Positions 46,408 to 59,329 of a DNA stretch of 64,000 nt are shown in pieces. The translations under genes and the position numbers were made by a program. This stretch comes from Cryptomeria japonica (lineage: Eukaryota; Streptophyta; Pinopsida; Cupressales; Cupressaceae), in contig NC_081410.1 in NCBI RefSeq assembly GCF_030272615.1, forward strand, positions 125,524,140 through 125,588,139. The letters run 5' to 3'. Below the pieces are notes generated by a model that did not search any database, had not been told where the DNA came from, and saw nothing but the letters and a program-made list of their open reading frames with translations. Each line of letters opens with the position of its first letter. Positions within the stretch are counted from its first letter, which is position 1.

Positions 46408-47637
46408 TGTAGACACCTAAAAAATGTCTCATTGATCATGTACTAATTATTCATCTAATTGATTAAATAATTATTTAATTATTTAATTAAATTAATTAAT
46501 CGTATTCTTCTAAATTCATATTTCTTCATTATCTTATTAAATATTCCAATTTCTATCTTCTCGTCATTTAATCATTAACCCTTTTCTTAGTATTAATTAA
46601 ATATTAATTATTTAATTAATTATGATTTTAATCCTTTAATTTAAATAATCTTAATTATTTAATTAAATTCAATTTCTAAATAATTAAATAGTTTCTTTAA
46701 ATTATTTAATTAGCTAATTAATTCTTCAAATTCCAATTCCAAATCCCCAAATTCTAATTTCATTAATTTTCCAAATTCTAATTCTTATTCTAATTCTTCT
46801 AATTTCTTCCAATTTCAAATACATGTGCATGCTTTCAAAAATCAAATTAAAAATCAAAGTCAAGATCTAAATATATTTAAATAACAAATTGAATTTAAAA
46901 TAAATTCAATATTTGAATTAAATCGCATGCAAAGATTAAATTGAAAATCAAAGTCAAAGTTCAAGAACATGCTAAATTAATTAATTAATTAAATCATTAT
47001 CTTTTCAATCTCTATTTCTATCTTCCACTTTGCTTTTTTCCAAAAATCTCTCAATCAGCTTTGAATCAATTAACTATTTCAATTTCTTTAAATCCTCAAA
47101 TCATTCTATTTATATCTTCCAATTAGCTTTTTCTAAATAAGGTTTTCTTTGTCATCAATCAATTATCCTCCAACCATTATTTTTCATCTTTCAATCAGTT
47201 TTTTTCTCAATCAATTAACTTAATTAACAATTCAATCAATTGAGTTCCACTTCCAAATCAGCAGTTCAACTATCAATCAGCATGTGAGATCACCTGAGTT
47301 CCACCTCTTGATCATTTTGTTCCACCTCTTATTCAATCCTCTCCAAAAATCTATAAATTGAGCATTCAATCTCCATTTTCAACAATCACGAACTTTGAAT
47401 CTTTGTGCCATTTGCAGGTTGTCAGCGCAATATTTGAGAGCCCTCATAACACAAAGAAGAGAAGAACAATCGAAGCTACATGTGATCATGGAATAGGGAG
47501 TTTGTATTGATAGATTTTATATTCCTATTGCTTGATTGTGTTATTTCATTGGTTTTGCTTAGAATTCTTTGATTAGATAGAGATTCATGATTTCCCTTTA
47601 TTTCTAATTGAATTAATGATGAATTTTAGCATACACA
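46408..47637 (+). repeat. Element B 3' LTR
   Basis: 1230 bp, TGTAGACACC to ATACACA, followed by TTTCC. Confidence 0.94.
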
Positions 47638-48210
47638 TTTCCTTTAAATCCTTTTTCACTATTCTTCACATATTCATGTTTTTCACCCTTCCTATTGAAG
47701 CGTTGAGATGACTAAGTCCATTTAGAATTCTTCAACTCTTATTTCAAATGGAATCATCATTTTTAAGTTGTTGCTCCTGCCTCACTGCTTTCTCACAAAC
47801 CTCATCCATAATTGTAGGTGCTAAGACATCTATGACTTTGTTGATGCGATTATTAAGACCTATGATGAATTTCTAGATTCAAAATCCTTCATCTTCCTAA
47901 TACTGTGGCACATATTACAACCAAGTGAACTTATCCTAGTATTCATTAACTATGAGTTCCTCTTGCCTAAGGTCTTGGAAGTTTGTCAGTTTTTGGTCAA
48001 TGAATAATTGAGGTAGCCATCTTGTCTAAAGATTTTTACAAATTATTTCTAGGTTATGTGGGTTGGTTTAAGTCCTAGTTTGACCTTTTTATTCTCCCAT
48101 CTTGTGGCTACCTCTCAAATACTTTAAAGGCTCCCCAATTTTTTGGTATTCTTAGAATAGTTTCTTATCTCAAAAAATTTCTTGAATTTCATCAACCAAG
48201 ATTTGGAGGC
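47638..48210 (-). pseudogene. Element F gag core
   Basis: Minus-strand frames contain a run of retrotransposon gag hallmarks: F-Q-D-L-R-Q..V-N-E-Y..F-T-W-L, then K-F-I-I-G-L-N, then E-V-C-E-K-A-V-R-Q-E-Q-Q-L-K near 47800 and S-S-Q-R-F-N-R-K-G near 47705. Frame changes and stops interrupt them. The last frame reads across the element B site into the zinc knuckle at 37700. Gag packages the RNA into particles. Confidence 0.85.
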
Positions 48211-48720
48211 GTCTCCCTACACCATGCTCTTGAACTTAGGTGGAGTAACCTTCTTATATCATGAGTCAACTCTTGAGCTAAATATTTCTTTATTTCAACT
48301 TCAATGTGAGCTTCAAGTGTTCCCCTCAATTCTCATTATGTGTGGTATGCTCATGACTAATATAATTCTCCCTATGCGAGGATTCATGGTCTTCCTCTCT
48401 GGTTTCATGTTGACTCATAACTCATTGTTCCAAATTCATGAGTCTAGCCTATGTTTGGTTCATCATGGTCAAAAGTTGATCCAAACTGGCAATGGGTGTG
48501 TATACAGGTTCAAAGTCCTCATTTTCATTTCTAGAGTTGTCCAAGTTATAGTTCTCTTTCCTAAAAAATGTTTAAGAATGTTTTTAATTTTAGATTCTCA
48601 AGAATTACATTTACAACTGAAAAGTAAGTATTCACAAAATTATAAACTCAACAAAAATTTAGTTTTTCATTGCTCAAACCAAAACGTTTGCAAACATCTC
48701 AAATTTCTATTGTAGTTAAT

Positions 48721-49151
48721 TAAATTCTATCTAAAAGCTATCATCATCACTAGTGATGGGCTCTTCTTGCCCATCAAAATAAAAAGGAATAAGTCAATAT
48801 CCCGATGTTGGGACTCAGTGGTCTTGTTGACCTTCTGTTACAACTCTTTTCTTGAATGGGTCCTCAGGAATCGGCTCGAGTTTGGGATTTGGCTTAAGGG
48901 TGGAGGGAGGTCCAACTATTTTCTTAATTGAATATGGTTATTTGTGTCTTTCTCTTCAAAGTTGAAGTATTGCTTCAGCAAGAGTTTTAGTGTCTGAAGG
49001 AGGTGAGAAACTAGATTAACCATAACTAATTTTGGTCATCCATAAACAAATAAATTTTGGGTGAAAGACATTTTTTATTGAGTAGTGTGAATCCAAATCT
49101 TGTGAACACCGACATTTTCCCATTTCAATTTTTCTATTCTAGATGTAGTAG
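48721..49151. other. Probable leader of element F, nothing specific
   Basis: No frame or motif is recognised. The position between gag and the LTR-like repeat suggests a leader, but no primer-binding site is visible. Confidence 0.35.
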
Positions 49152-50376
49152 TGGCGAGCTCCTAACTGAATCAAAAAAAAAATTTAAGGAAACATATATT
49201 TAATTTTCATAAATTATAAACTTACATGTTATCTTTTATTCTAAAACTAGAATAGAAATGTAATATGTCTTCACTTGCATAAAATCTTAAAATTAACCAA
49301 GAAATTTGTACTTCTCTTTTCATAAAATAAAATGCAATAAGTAGGAGAGAGGGTTAGAGTTTACTAATGATTTACTTTCCAATATACAATCTCAAACAAA
49401 CCTCGGCTTAGTCTGCAAGAGGGAGAGAATCGTCAAGTTTCTTTACTTCCAACCACAAACCTAGTAGTCCCCCGCACACCTTCCTTATGGAAGTGGCCCT
49501 TCCCTTCATGAGATTGCAAACACAAGAGTAGGTCTCAGTACCATCTAAACTTGGTGTTTAGAACATACACAAATATAGTCTGTCACACACTATAGGTACC
49601 TCTTAACTAGAATTACCTTCTAGCTAATTGATTCATGTGAACTGACAGACACATATAGAACTTTGCACCACCTTGGCCAAGGTTTATAAATTTGTGAGCA
49701 TGTTATATGCACTATCAATGTTCACCATCCTACTCAACTTGTTTATATTTTACTCAAGTTCAAGTTGCCCTGACTAGGTAGACTTAACCACTATGACATG
49801 ACAATTGCATTTTGTCAACTACTCAAAGGAGACTACTCTAGACTCAAAGATGTATTAAGACAATCATTAGATTCAATACCAAAATAATAATTATGCATGC
49901 ATATTATTGCTCGAGAGGTTCCACTCCCTTCATGACACAAAGTATTCTTCTAAATAGACATCAATGTATGCATGTGCTATAGCTTGACACTATGCATATG
50001 TACATGTGTGTGCATCTATGCACATACATTTATACATGCATGTGTCTCTTTTCTTAATTGACACTTTACAAATATGCATTCTTTCACATACATGCATATT
50101 TGCATGTTCTCCTTTAGTTTTTTATATTCTTTATACATTTATCATAATCCATGATTCCTTATAATATTGGAATTGTTTGATCATTACCTATCTTAACACT
50201 CTAGCCTTATCTGTTGTTTCAATTTCATGATATAATTTCAAGCCAAATCGGCTATCCCAAATACAGAGCCTAGATCGATTTGATATGATCTATTGAACCC
50301 CAATTATTCTTACACATGGTTTTTCTTTAAACAAAAACAAAACTTCAAACATTTTTCATATTATAGATCAACCTTA
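49152..50376 (-). repeat. LTR-like repeat, second copy of 25959-26960
   Basis: Homologous along its length to 25959-26960, with two additional blocks. It lies upstream of element F gag in transcript sense, so it is a candidate 5' LTR of F. The end next to element C is approximate. Confidence 0.7.
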
Positions 50377-51449
50377 TGATGCTAAGGAAATGGATGTCAG
50401 TATCAACCAAACATGATTTCATTTAAATAACAAGTCCAACCATAAACAAAATGAACTCAAACCATTTAAATAACATTTCAAATAATATTAGCAAAGAAGT
50501 AAATGAGAAAAATAAATACACAAGTAAACATTACTTCCCCATGATGTTCCAATGCTTTTTGCTCTTCCTTGTCCTCCTCCTCTCCAAGATCCTGCCACTA
50601 TGAATGTTTCTCTCAACTTGAGCACTCACACAAGGATGGAAAATGGAGATTGGGAGATGGTTGATGATAGTGAAGTCTTGAATAAATATTTGAATGAATT
50701 ATTGGATGTCAAATAGTACTTTCAACTAGTGGAAGAGCTAAGACATGATACCAATCCTTCCTACAAAAGCATTCAAATCCTAAATAAAATAACAATGCAT
50801 ATTGATAACTCTTGTGTGTCCCCAACAATGAAGGGAAGTGTTCTATTTATAGGAAAAATGAGGCAATGGAGGGTTGAGATTGATTTGACTTGAGAAGGGC
50901 TAGGATTGTTTGAGGAATCCATGATCCTCAATCTACATGCTCTTCCTCAATCAACCACATGTTGACAAGTATCAACATGGGAAGACTTGGGAGGGAAATG
51001 GACAAATCCTTAAAGGCTTGAGGGTACTTGAGGATTACCATGGATGGTTGGGTTAATGGCTAATGATAGGGGGTTTAGAAATGATTAAGGGGAGGATTAG
51101 TGTGCCACTTGCATTTTCTAGAAAATGCAAGTGGGTGAGGGGATTTAAATTAAATAATATAGTTATTTAATTATATAATTGTGTGGGAGGATAAAGGGAT
51201 TTAAATAAAATGATAATTTATTTAATTGTGACAGAGGAAATAAGATGAATTAATTAAACAAATATGTTTTATTTATTTAATTAATAGAAGAACATGGCGC
51301 GAGTGAATTAATTAAATATTAATTTATTTAATTATCAAAAAAGGAGAAATAAATAATTAAATGTGAATTTAATTAATAGTTGGATGAATGATAATTAAAT
51401 AAATATACAATTCATTTAATTAGGTAAGGCAAAATTGGGTGTCTACATT
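50377..51449 (-). repeat. Element C 3' LTR
   Basis: On the minus strand it starts TGTAGACACCC at 51449, directly after a purine tract, and probably ends TTAGCATCA at about 50377. It contains a minus-strand TATA (CTATAAATAG, near 50852) and several (A)ATTAATTAAAT stretches in the U3 part. No second copy is visible in the window. Confidence 0.75.
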
Positions 51450-51466
51450 TGCCCCTCTTTGAGATG
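51450..51466 (-). promoter_or_regulatory. Element C polypurine tract
   Basis: CATCTCAAAGAGGGGCAAA read on the minus strand, ending at the LTR start. It is the cleanest copy of the tract shared by A and B. Confidence 0.8.
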
Positions 51467-51830
51467 GTGTGATTTTTAGCACTATTTCAAAGAAAAGAAA
51501 AGAAAAATGAGCATGGAACATGCCCGAGCATGTGTTAGGTTGGTGGTTAGGTATTCCCCCTCAAGAGATTGGGTGAAAAGCTTTAGAAAATTCGGGTGAT
51601 CTCTAAAAAATTCCTAAGAAAATTAGGCATGGTAGAATGTGTAATGGATGAACATGGAATCAAGTAGCATTTGGACCTAACTCCACTTTCATTCATACAT
51701 TGGAATACAAAAGTTGTAATGCTCCTCCTTGACCCAGTTGATGTGATACCTACGATAGGCTCGCCAAGGCCATTGAAGGGTGTTCGTGATTTCAATTAGG
51801 AAGTTAGACATTATGGGGACTCACATTATC
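51467..51830 (-). other. Element C 3' noncoding remnant
   Basis: Shares CCCCCTCAAGAGATTGGGTGAAA and neighbouring words with element A at about 12760-12790. The rest of the element interior is not recognised, so C is probably truncated. Confidence 0.6.
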
Positions 51831-54800
51831 CGTTAGTTGCATCGATGATGGTGTAGAGCTCACCTTTGAGCCGACTCCCATTCCATTTTAGTAGACCTAT
51901 TCGGGATTCCTATTTTTGCAGGATGGATATGATTAGACATATATGATGTTTAGATTGATTATGGTTTCTTACATTACTCAAATGATTATTTTGGATGTTA
52001 GACATTGTATGATTTCATGATATTTGATATTCTATACTTTGCTCATGAGTAGTTATGATTTTATGTGATTTTTATTGCTATATGGATATGATAGGATTGA
52101 TGCATAGATGGTTAGCACCAATATCTTGTGTATTATGTACTTGATAGATTTTATGGATTATGCTTTATTACGAAATGGATTTACTAACCCTAATTTGATT
52201 TACTTACCATGCGATGCTTCATGAATTGTGTGTCTTCTGTGAGGATATTGTTTGACTGTATGCGTGGGGGAATCAACGTCACATCACTCATTGCAAGCGG
52301 GATGTGCCATTGTGATATTATTCCACTTGTTTGTGATGTATACGTATATATGCACATGTATCATTTTATGGTTGTAGGGTTGCAGGTACTAAGGCATTCA
52401 TTCCTCCCAGGCAGCCGAGTGCAAGCTCCCTTGGCTTCACAGGTGCGAGTGTGCCTCTTCCCAATGGCGAATATGTGGTTGCAGATGTCACTAGTTCCCT
52501 ACCCACACTCTAGGTCTAGTTGGTCGCTAGTGATGTTGTCAGTCTTGGGCGACCCGCCATCTTCTCATGTCGTCAGGGTATGTGAGTATGTGGTGTGGGG
52601 AGTGTGTATATTTGGTCAATTTATTTGATTTAATTAATTTTAGTTACAAGGATAAATTGATTATTTGATCCTTTGGTTATGATTGTGGATTAATTGTGTT
52701 AAGTGATTATCGAATACTAATTAGCAATGTTATGACGATAATGTTTATTTTAATTTAGTTAATAATACTCCTTTGATTTATTTAATAATGTCTATTTCAA
52801 TTTATTAAGTTTGACATTTGATATTTTAGTGATCTTTAATTATTTTATTACTTGCACTCTTTGAGATTTAAATAACATTGTTTTGATTTTTGCTAATTTG
52901 AATTATTACGATTCAACGATTTTGAAATTGTGGTAATTAATAATTATTTAAATTATTTTGCCTCAAACATTTACTTAATTATTGGCAATTTGATTATTAG
53001 CTATCGTATATGACTTGATTATTTAATTAGCTATATTGATTGGCAATATTTAATCTATTTTGAATAAAAGTAATAATGAGAGTGATTATTAAAATGTGTT
53101 CCCTTTCGTATTTACCTTTCTATTATTATTTTTAGTATTATATTCTCAACTTCAATTAATGTATATATTATTATTAGTTTGGATTTTGATATCCCATGAA
53201 AATAGTGGGAGAAATAAAAACTTAATAATATAGTCAGAGCAAGAATATTTTATATTGTTTTATTCACGTTGGCCAAAAGAAGGCTAGGGTTTTTTTTTTA
53301 ATAATGCTCTCCTTGTTTTTACTTCCCCTGTGAATACATCTTCCTTCCCTTCGACATTATTTTTGAAAACTCTCTGGTTTTGGCTTGTTTTTGGGAAACT
53401 TTGGAAGTCTGATGAATTCCAATTCATGGATTTTGACGAATTGGGTGTTGATGGTGTGCATTTGAAGTGTTGCAACAGTATTGGAGAAGGGGTCTGCAAC
53501 AAATTTCCTCCTCCTTTACTCTAGTCAGAGGTACGATTCACATCTTCTTGTTTTCTTTAAAATTCCTCAGTATGATTTGAAAAGAGTCTTGCTTCAATTT
53601 CCCTCTTTGTTCTTAAAGTTTTGAAACCTGGGTGTGTCTTTGGGGGAATTTGGGTGCAATCCTAATAATAATATGGTGGTTAGATTGGGAATTGTTATGT
53701 TCCTTTGTTTGGTTTGAAGGGAAAATATTAGAGGAAAAGAGGGGTTTAATTACGCTATTGTTTGCAAATCCAAATGCCTGATATTGAGATTTTGGTAGCA
53801 GTGACAATTCGCTCTTGTTTTCTTGTTCATCCCAATTATTTCCTTGCTTGAAGTTGTAATATTTGCAATGTTTTTCTTTCAAATTCCTTATCCTCTATTT
53901 TGAAGGGGCTATCGTTATATTTTGATGGCATGTGTTTTTTTTTTTGAAGTTCTTTTTTTTTAAAACCGTTTTCAGCCTATCATACTTACATGGAATTGAT
54001 AGTTGTCTTTTAACATGGTTGGCAAACTGGTTTCTTGAAATCTATAGTGTTCTTTAACTGATATTGTATTTGATCTAGTTCTTTTCTTGAGTTGTCAGAT
54101 ATGATTTCACTATATGTATTGACGTCATCAGTTGTAGCTAATTTGGTTTAATTTTTCTTCTTAAATTGTCAAGGGTAAGGTCCATGTGCGTAAATGCATC
54201 TTCCACAGTAGTTAGTATTGATGATTAACATTTGTTTTTTAGTCTAAATGAGTTATTGGTTAAGTTCGTCCATAATTTTGGGATGAGCCCGCGAGTATTA
54301 ACGCGGACTAAGCACAGAATACCCGTTGCCCCAATTTGATCATTGTTTATCTGGTGTTGGTCAATATTGTATTTTGATGGTTAGCCTAGAGGCTGTTTGA
54401 GTGTTGTTTAATACAAATTTAATTCTCATTTTATGTTCAATTATGCATGTGTTTAAATTTTTTGTTCTAGTGTTCCGTCATGATGAATTTTGCCATGAGG
54501 ATGAATTCATTATGCTGCTGATTTTGTGGCAGCGAGTGTGAAGACCTCACTAAGTTGCTAGTTATTTAATAGCAGTTGTACTATGATTTATTTTATACTT
54601 TCCCTTGGTCAAGAGGCTCGCTTTTATTTTATGTTAATGTCAAATTTCCTTAAATATGTGTCTATGTATGGTTACATTATGGCATGATGTTTATTTCAGA
54701 TTTGCATTACCTTTTGTAGAGCCTCTTGCATTGATGTTTTTGGATTCGTGTCAAGGGAGTGGGCTTCTTTACGTTACCAAGGGTCATGAGAGATGGGCTA

Positions 54801-56999
54801 TCACAAGGTTCCTTGTAAGGATGCGTGAAGTCTAGACCTCTCGGGTGTAAGGGAGTTTATAGTATTTAATCAAGTGAAAATTAAATAATAAATGGGAATG
54901 GGTAGTTAGATAATCAAAAAAGATAATAATTTACTAGTGCCACATGACTCAATCCTAGGGAGGATGTTTTAGGTTGAGCATGGGAAGACCTTGGAGATGG
55001 TAATTCAATCTTTCTTGGTCTCTCTCCCAAGGTTGAGATGGCTCTGCATGCCCATAGGCTTGTGCCCTATTTTTGTTTTGGCATGCGATGACAGTCCCTT
55101 GTATATGTGGATCCCTTGTGCTATTTTCATGCTTTGCTTTACATTTACCGACCTCTAGAGTTTAATGTTTCCTTGTGTTGTATTGAAGTATGTTTGAGTT
55201 TGTCATGTGTTAAAGTTAGTCCTTTGGTTAAGCGTCTACCTAGGCTTAGTGTGTGAGTTGGGACCTAGTGACATCTCCTAGCACGGGGGGTGGTTCCTTG
55301 TAGGTTCCACATTGGTCGGGTGGTTGGAGTTTTTTGCCATTGGGGTTTTTCCCTCTTGTTGGTGTGTCTTCATGTGTGGACTTGGTCTTTCTTCATATGT
55401 TGATTTTGGGATTATTGGATCAGATTTATGTAATGGTGATCTCATGATTTATGAGATGCTCATACCTTATACTAGAATAGAGATATTGGAAAATAAGTGA
55501 GTTGAACTCATAGTTGTACTAATTATTTATTTATAATGACTGTTGTATACATGTTTGATGGAGTTTGCAAGCCATCCTCATGGGAGGATGAAGATGTAAA
55601 TTTTACGTCTTGTTCATTGTAATGTAATATTGCCAGCCTTGGAAACTTGTTTGAAGAACAAACTTACGTAATATAATGGTTTTGCTTATGTTATAATGCA
55701 GATTTATATTGTAATGTGATAAATTCATGGTTAAGTAAGTTAGATCAGCAAGTAGACCTTCATATGATATTATTGTGTTAAATCAAACTTGTTTAGATGC
55801 ACATGAATAAGAATCACATGGCAATAACAAAAAAATGATCTATTTACTTTACTTGTGTTATGCATTAAACAATGGGACAACCTAATATGTAGCAATGGTG
55901 AAATATCATATGTATAACGATGTTGAAACAATGAGATGATTATATTCTATTATTCAAAACTTAAACTTGAATGGTGACCCTTAAACAAGAGACCTTACAA
56001 CTATCCATATCAGAGAAAAAAACACATATGATACTTTAGAGATTTAAGATAACATCATAATATCTAAATCTGCCATAAGGCTGGAAACTACCACTTGACA
56101 TAGAACATCAACTTCTTAAGTACACATAATAATATGTATGCATTTAAGAGATGGTTGTAATTAAGTAACCAATGAATAAGCATATCCCTTACGCATAGAG
56201 CAGCATAGATTAATATGTAAGTATGCATGCCATGGTAGGATTAGATGGTAGGGTTCATTGTTGTACAGTATGCGTAAGGGCAGCGATATAGTCATTATTG
56301 TCTCAATAGTATTAAGCCATATTATCATATAGAGGCTATGCATAACGTGTTATGGGTTAATATGGAGTAGATGCATTGTACTCATAGAATAATTGTCTAT
56401 TATAGTAGCCTATATGTGCATCATGCTAGGAAGATTGTAGAGCTAGAAGTATCCATGCATTAGAAGTTTACGCATGTTACCTTCATTATGCATAATGTGA
56501 TCATAGGTTATGGGATTGCATGGTATTGGTCCCTAGCTAGTACTAGAATTTGGGAAAGATGAACCTAATGTCTAGTTAGTGGTGGTTAAGCACTGTTAGT
56601 TGTTAGGATGATTTTGGGATTTTAAGGCAGCATGAATAGCCTATCCTTGTGTGAGGTTACCATGTTAAAGAACACGCATATGTTCATCTGTAGTGGTGTT
56701 TCATAGTAAGTTAGATCATTGGTGCGTAGATGTGCACTGCAATTGATGGTGAGTTTAATGCATTGGGTAGTAATCTTAAGATTGAAGTTGAGTACAATAG
56801 TGATGTCAATATGCCCTAGGGTGTTATGTGATTATGTGACTTGGTTTTGCTTGTGTATGAAAATCATTAAATAACAAAATTAAGATGTAGACTAAGTACA
56901 CAAGTCATAAAACACATTGCTTAGTTTATGTTAAATGAATCTTTAATTAGTAAAAGAAAAAAAATTAATCCACTTTAAGCTAGATTGGTGAAGTTGTTC
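51831..56999. other. Long unassigned stretch
   Basis: I see no domain-bearing frame. Short open frames such as 52209-52628 and 53330-53524 have no recognisable motif. 53270-53560 has a pyrimidine-rich, 5'-UTR-like look and 54720-54850 a GC-richer block, which could be parts of a very long, old LTR. I cannot support this further. Confidence 0.4.
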
Positions 57000-58100
57000 C
57001 CTAGGGTTTATTGGTGGGCCTCACAAAAGCGCCTAAAGGAGTGATTCTCTTTGACTAACTCTTGTGAAAGAGAGTCAAGGAGTACTTTTAGGATTTTTAT
57101 TCCTTTGTTTCTTTGAAAGGAAAAATAACAAGGATAGGAGAATGTAGAATTGAAATGAAAAAACAACTAGTGAAATACTCTAATAGATAACTAAATTGAG
57201 ATAACAAAAACAAATCTGAGAAGGGAATTTTGTTGTGCACCTGTAATTGAAATCTAGGGTTGAAATGAAAGGACTAAGGAACCCAGTGCCTTGGTCTGAA
57301 AATTTGAATTCTAATACAGCCTAAGAGACACCTGTCAAATTTGAACCTAGTGTGGGAGGATTATGGCACTCTAAAACGCCCTAGTCTAGACCATGGTGCC
57401 CTAAAGCACCCTGGTCCAGACAATTTCTACTGAAATTCGGTTGAATACTCTATCTCTAGATCTTGATGCTATTTTGATCTTCCTGGCTCCACTAGGTACC
57501 TATAATTTCACACAAGAAGGAAAGAAAGGGGGTTCGGATAGGGGTTTTTTTTAGGTCAAACCTCAAGTTTGGAATTAACCCCAAATGAAATAGAAATTGA
57601 AATTGAACTGAATTGGAAAAGCTTATCTTTTCAGGGTAAGCTTGAAATGCTTGAATGTAGATGATTATACCTTAAATAGGTGATGAATTCTCTTAGGATA
57701 AGTCCTCCATATGTTGATGCAATAACATGATAAATCATATAAAATCCATCATGAAGTCGTAACTGAAGTATAAATGGAAGATGTCTTGATGCAGTATGTT
57801 GCTCCTTGAATCAAATTTACTCTTGAAGAAGAAGAATTTCTCTTGAATTGATGACAATGTTAGCATATGATAAGATGATGAAAATTAATTGAGAGGGATG
57901 GCTTATATAGGGATTTTCCATAATTAAAATCATCTTTGGGTCGACTTAGAATTAATATATTTTGCATGGAGATAGATTTGAATAGGTAAGACTTCCCAAT
58001 TAAGCTCCCAAAATTCAAGGAAAAAAGTTCAGGACCGGGTAGTATACTACCTAGTCTGACCAACTTTTTTTATTTTCTACAAATATGAGCTATCATTATT
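57000..58100 (-). repeat. LTR-like dispersed repeat, related to 1040-2660
   Basis: Contains the shared GGATAGGGGTTT..TTAGGTCAAACC..ATTAACC run at about 57512-57595. A minus-strand TATA-like CTATATAAGCC is near 57905. The flanking 58101-59329 holds no recognised gene; 58800-59040 has an open frame without motifs. Confidence 0.4.
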
Positions 58101-59329
58101 CTAGCTTTAAGAGTTGAAATTAGGGTAAGATTAGGATTAAAATAATAAAGGGAACACCTAGAATTAAGGGCGCAAATAAGAGTGTGATGATGTAATAAAG
58201 CGAATTAAGCCCCATAATATTAATTTAAATCAATATAGGTCCTATAATGCATAGAGGAAAGAGAAAGACTAAAATAGGTGCTAAGAGAGTGTGAAATTGG
58301 ATACATTAATAAAGGTGTATAATTTACGATGCTATAGAGTGGAGGATTTTGGATTGAATGGTGAAGGAATGGGAAAAAAAGGATAATTTGGGCATGAATG
58401 GCGAGCAACAGGGGAGAAGGGGAAGCCAGTAAGTACCCTTAACCTAGTTCATGCAAGGGGTACTGTGCAAATGCAGTGTTTTGTGGTGTCTCTTGTTGAT
58501 ATCGCATAATTAATCAATATAGTCTTCGCACAACTATTTGGATAGTCTGGTGCAATTGTGTGAATTGACCCAGTTTAAGTTAAAGCATGACAGTTAATGT
58601 TAGTTGGTTGCTCGGACATGATAAAATCTAAGTAATTTATTCACACTGACCTGTTGAGACCTAGACAATTGATGTAATCGCCTGATAAAGTTGAGGTATC
58701 TAAGTCAAATTACCCGTTGCAACTCAAACAATTGATGTAACTGTCCATTTTGACTAGGTTTGATTGTTTGACCAATTGGAAATGGGGTTGAAATGGCCAA
58801 CACAGTAACCTATTTTTCTTATAGGATGACCTAGATGACACAAGCTATGCAACCCTTCCGTTTAGAGATGGACTGTGATGTACTTGGTCTAACTGGTTTA
58901 TGGCACACAGTAAATGGATTTAGTGATGATGATTTGGAAGGGGAGAGTGAGAGGAGAGGGGGGTTAGCTTTAGAGAGAACATGTGGAGGAGCTAGTACCC
59001 AGTCCTTTAGCTTGAGGCTACCCTTTGAAGAGGATTGAATAGAGTATCGATTGTCCTAACCATGATGTATGAATGATATGCAGTAATATGGATTTTTGGA
59101 TGGATGGAATGCAACAGAATGAAATGGTAAGATATGCTCATGTGAAATTAAATGGATGGATTTTGTGTCTTTCATAGTTCTTATTTCATCATTGAGCTTA
59201 TTTGGTACTGATCTTGACCAAGGTATCGGAAACCAAGGTTGTGTGATACACTTGTAAATAGACATATTGCAAAAAGGAATATTCCCCTCCATTCTAATTT
59301 ATATACTTATGGTTGAGGTATACATTGTA

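Larger units (their letters stand above)
37794..47637 (+). mobile_element. Element B: Tat-like Ty3/Gypsy element inside F
   Basis: The LTRs are at 37794-39025 and 46408-47637. A primer-binding site (39029-39040), pol with two RNase H domains and integrase (40568-43930), a long 3' noncoding region and a purine tract (46392-46407) lie between them. The flanks carry TTTC(T/C), and when B and one copy of it are removed the surrounding gag frame of element F is restored. B is defective: I see no protease and only a gag-like remnant, and pol has stops and frame changes. The second, archaeal-type RNase H marks the Tat branch (relatives include Ogre and Retand). Confidence 0.94.
34250..48720 (-). mobile_element. 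Element F: Ty3/Gypsy chromovirus, split by element B
   Basis: Minus-strand coding pieces in Gypsy order flank element B. Gag (48210-47638) continues directly at 37793 into a CCHC knuckle (near 37680), protease (near 37280), reverse transcriptase (about 36950-36200), RNase H, integrase (about 35300-34500) and a chromodomain end with A-T-W-E-D (about 34267-34335). The chromodomain places it among chromoviruses, probably near Tekay. It has many stops and frameshifts. Its LTRs are not certain; 49152-50376 is a candidate 5' LTR. Confidence 0.88.

Noticed and set aside
48182-48715. 177-codon plus-strand frame
   Set aside because: It is opposite the gag of element F and has no domain; the minus strand carries the real homology.
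52209-52628. 139-codon plus-strand frame in the unassigned region
   Set aside because: No recognisable domain or homologue-like motif and no supporting neighbour; probably open by chance in a GC-richer patch.
54279-54335. GC-rich GCCCGCGAGTATTAACGCGG stretch considered as a structural RNA
   Set aside because: No consistent stem beyond a few pairs and no known RNA family resemblance.
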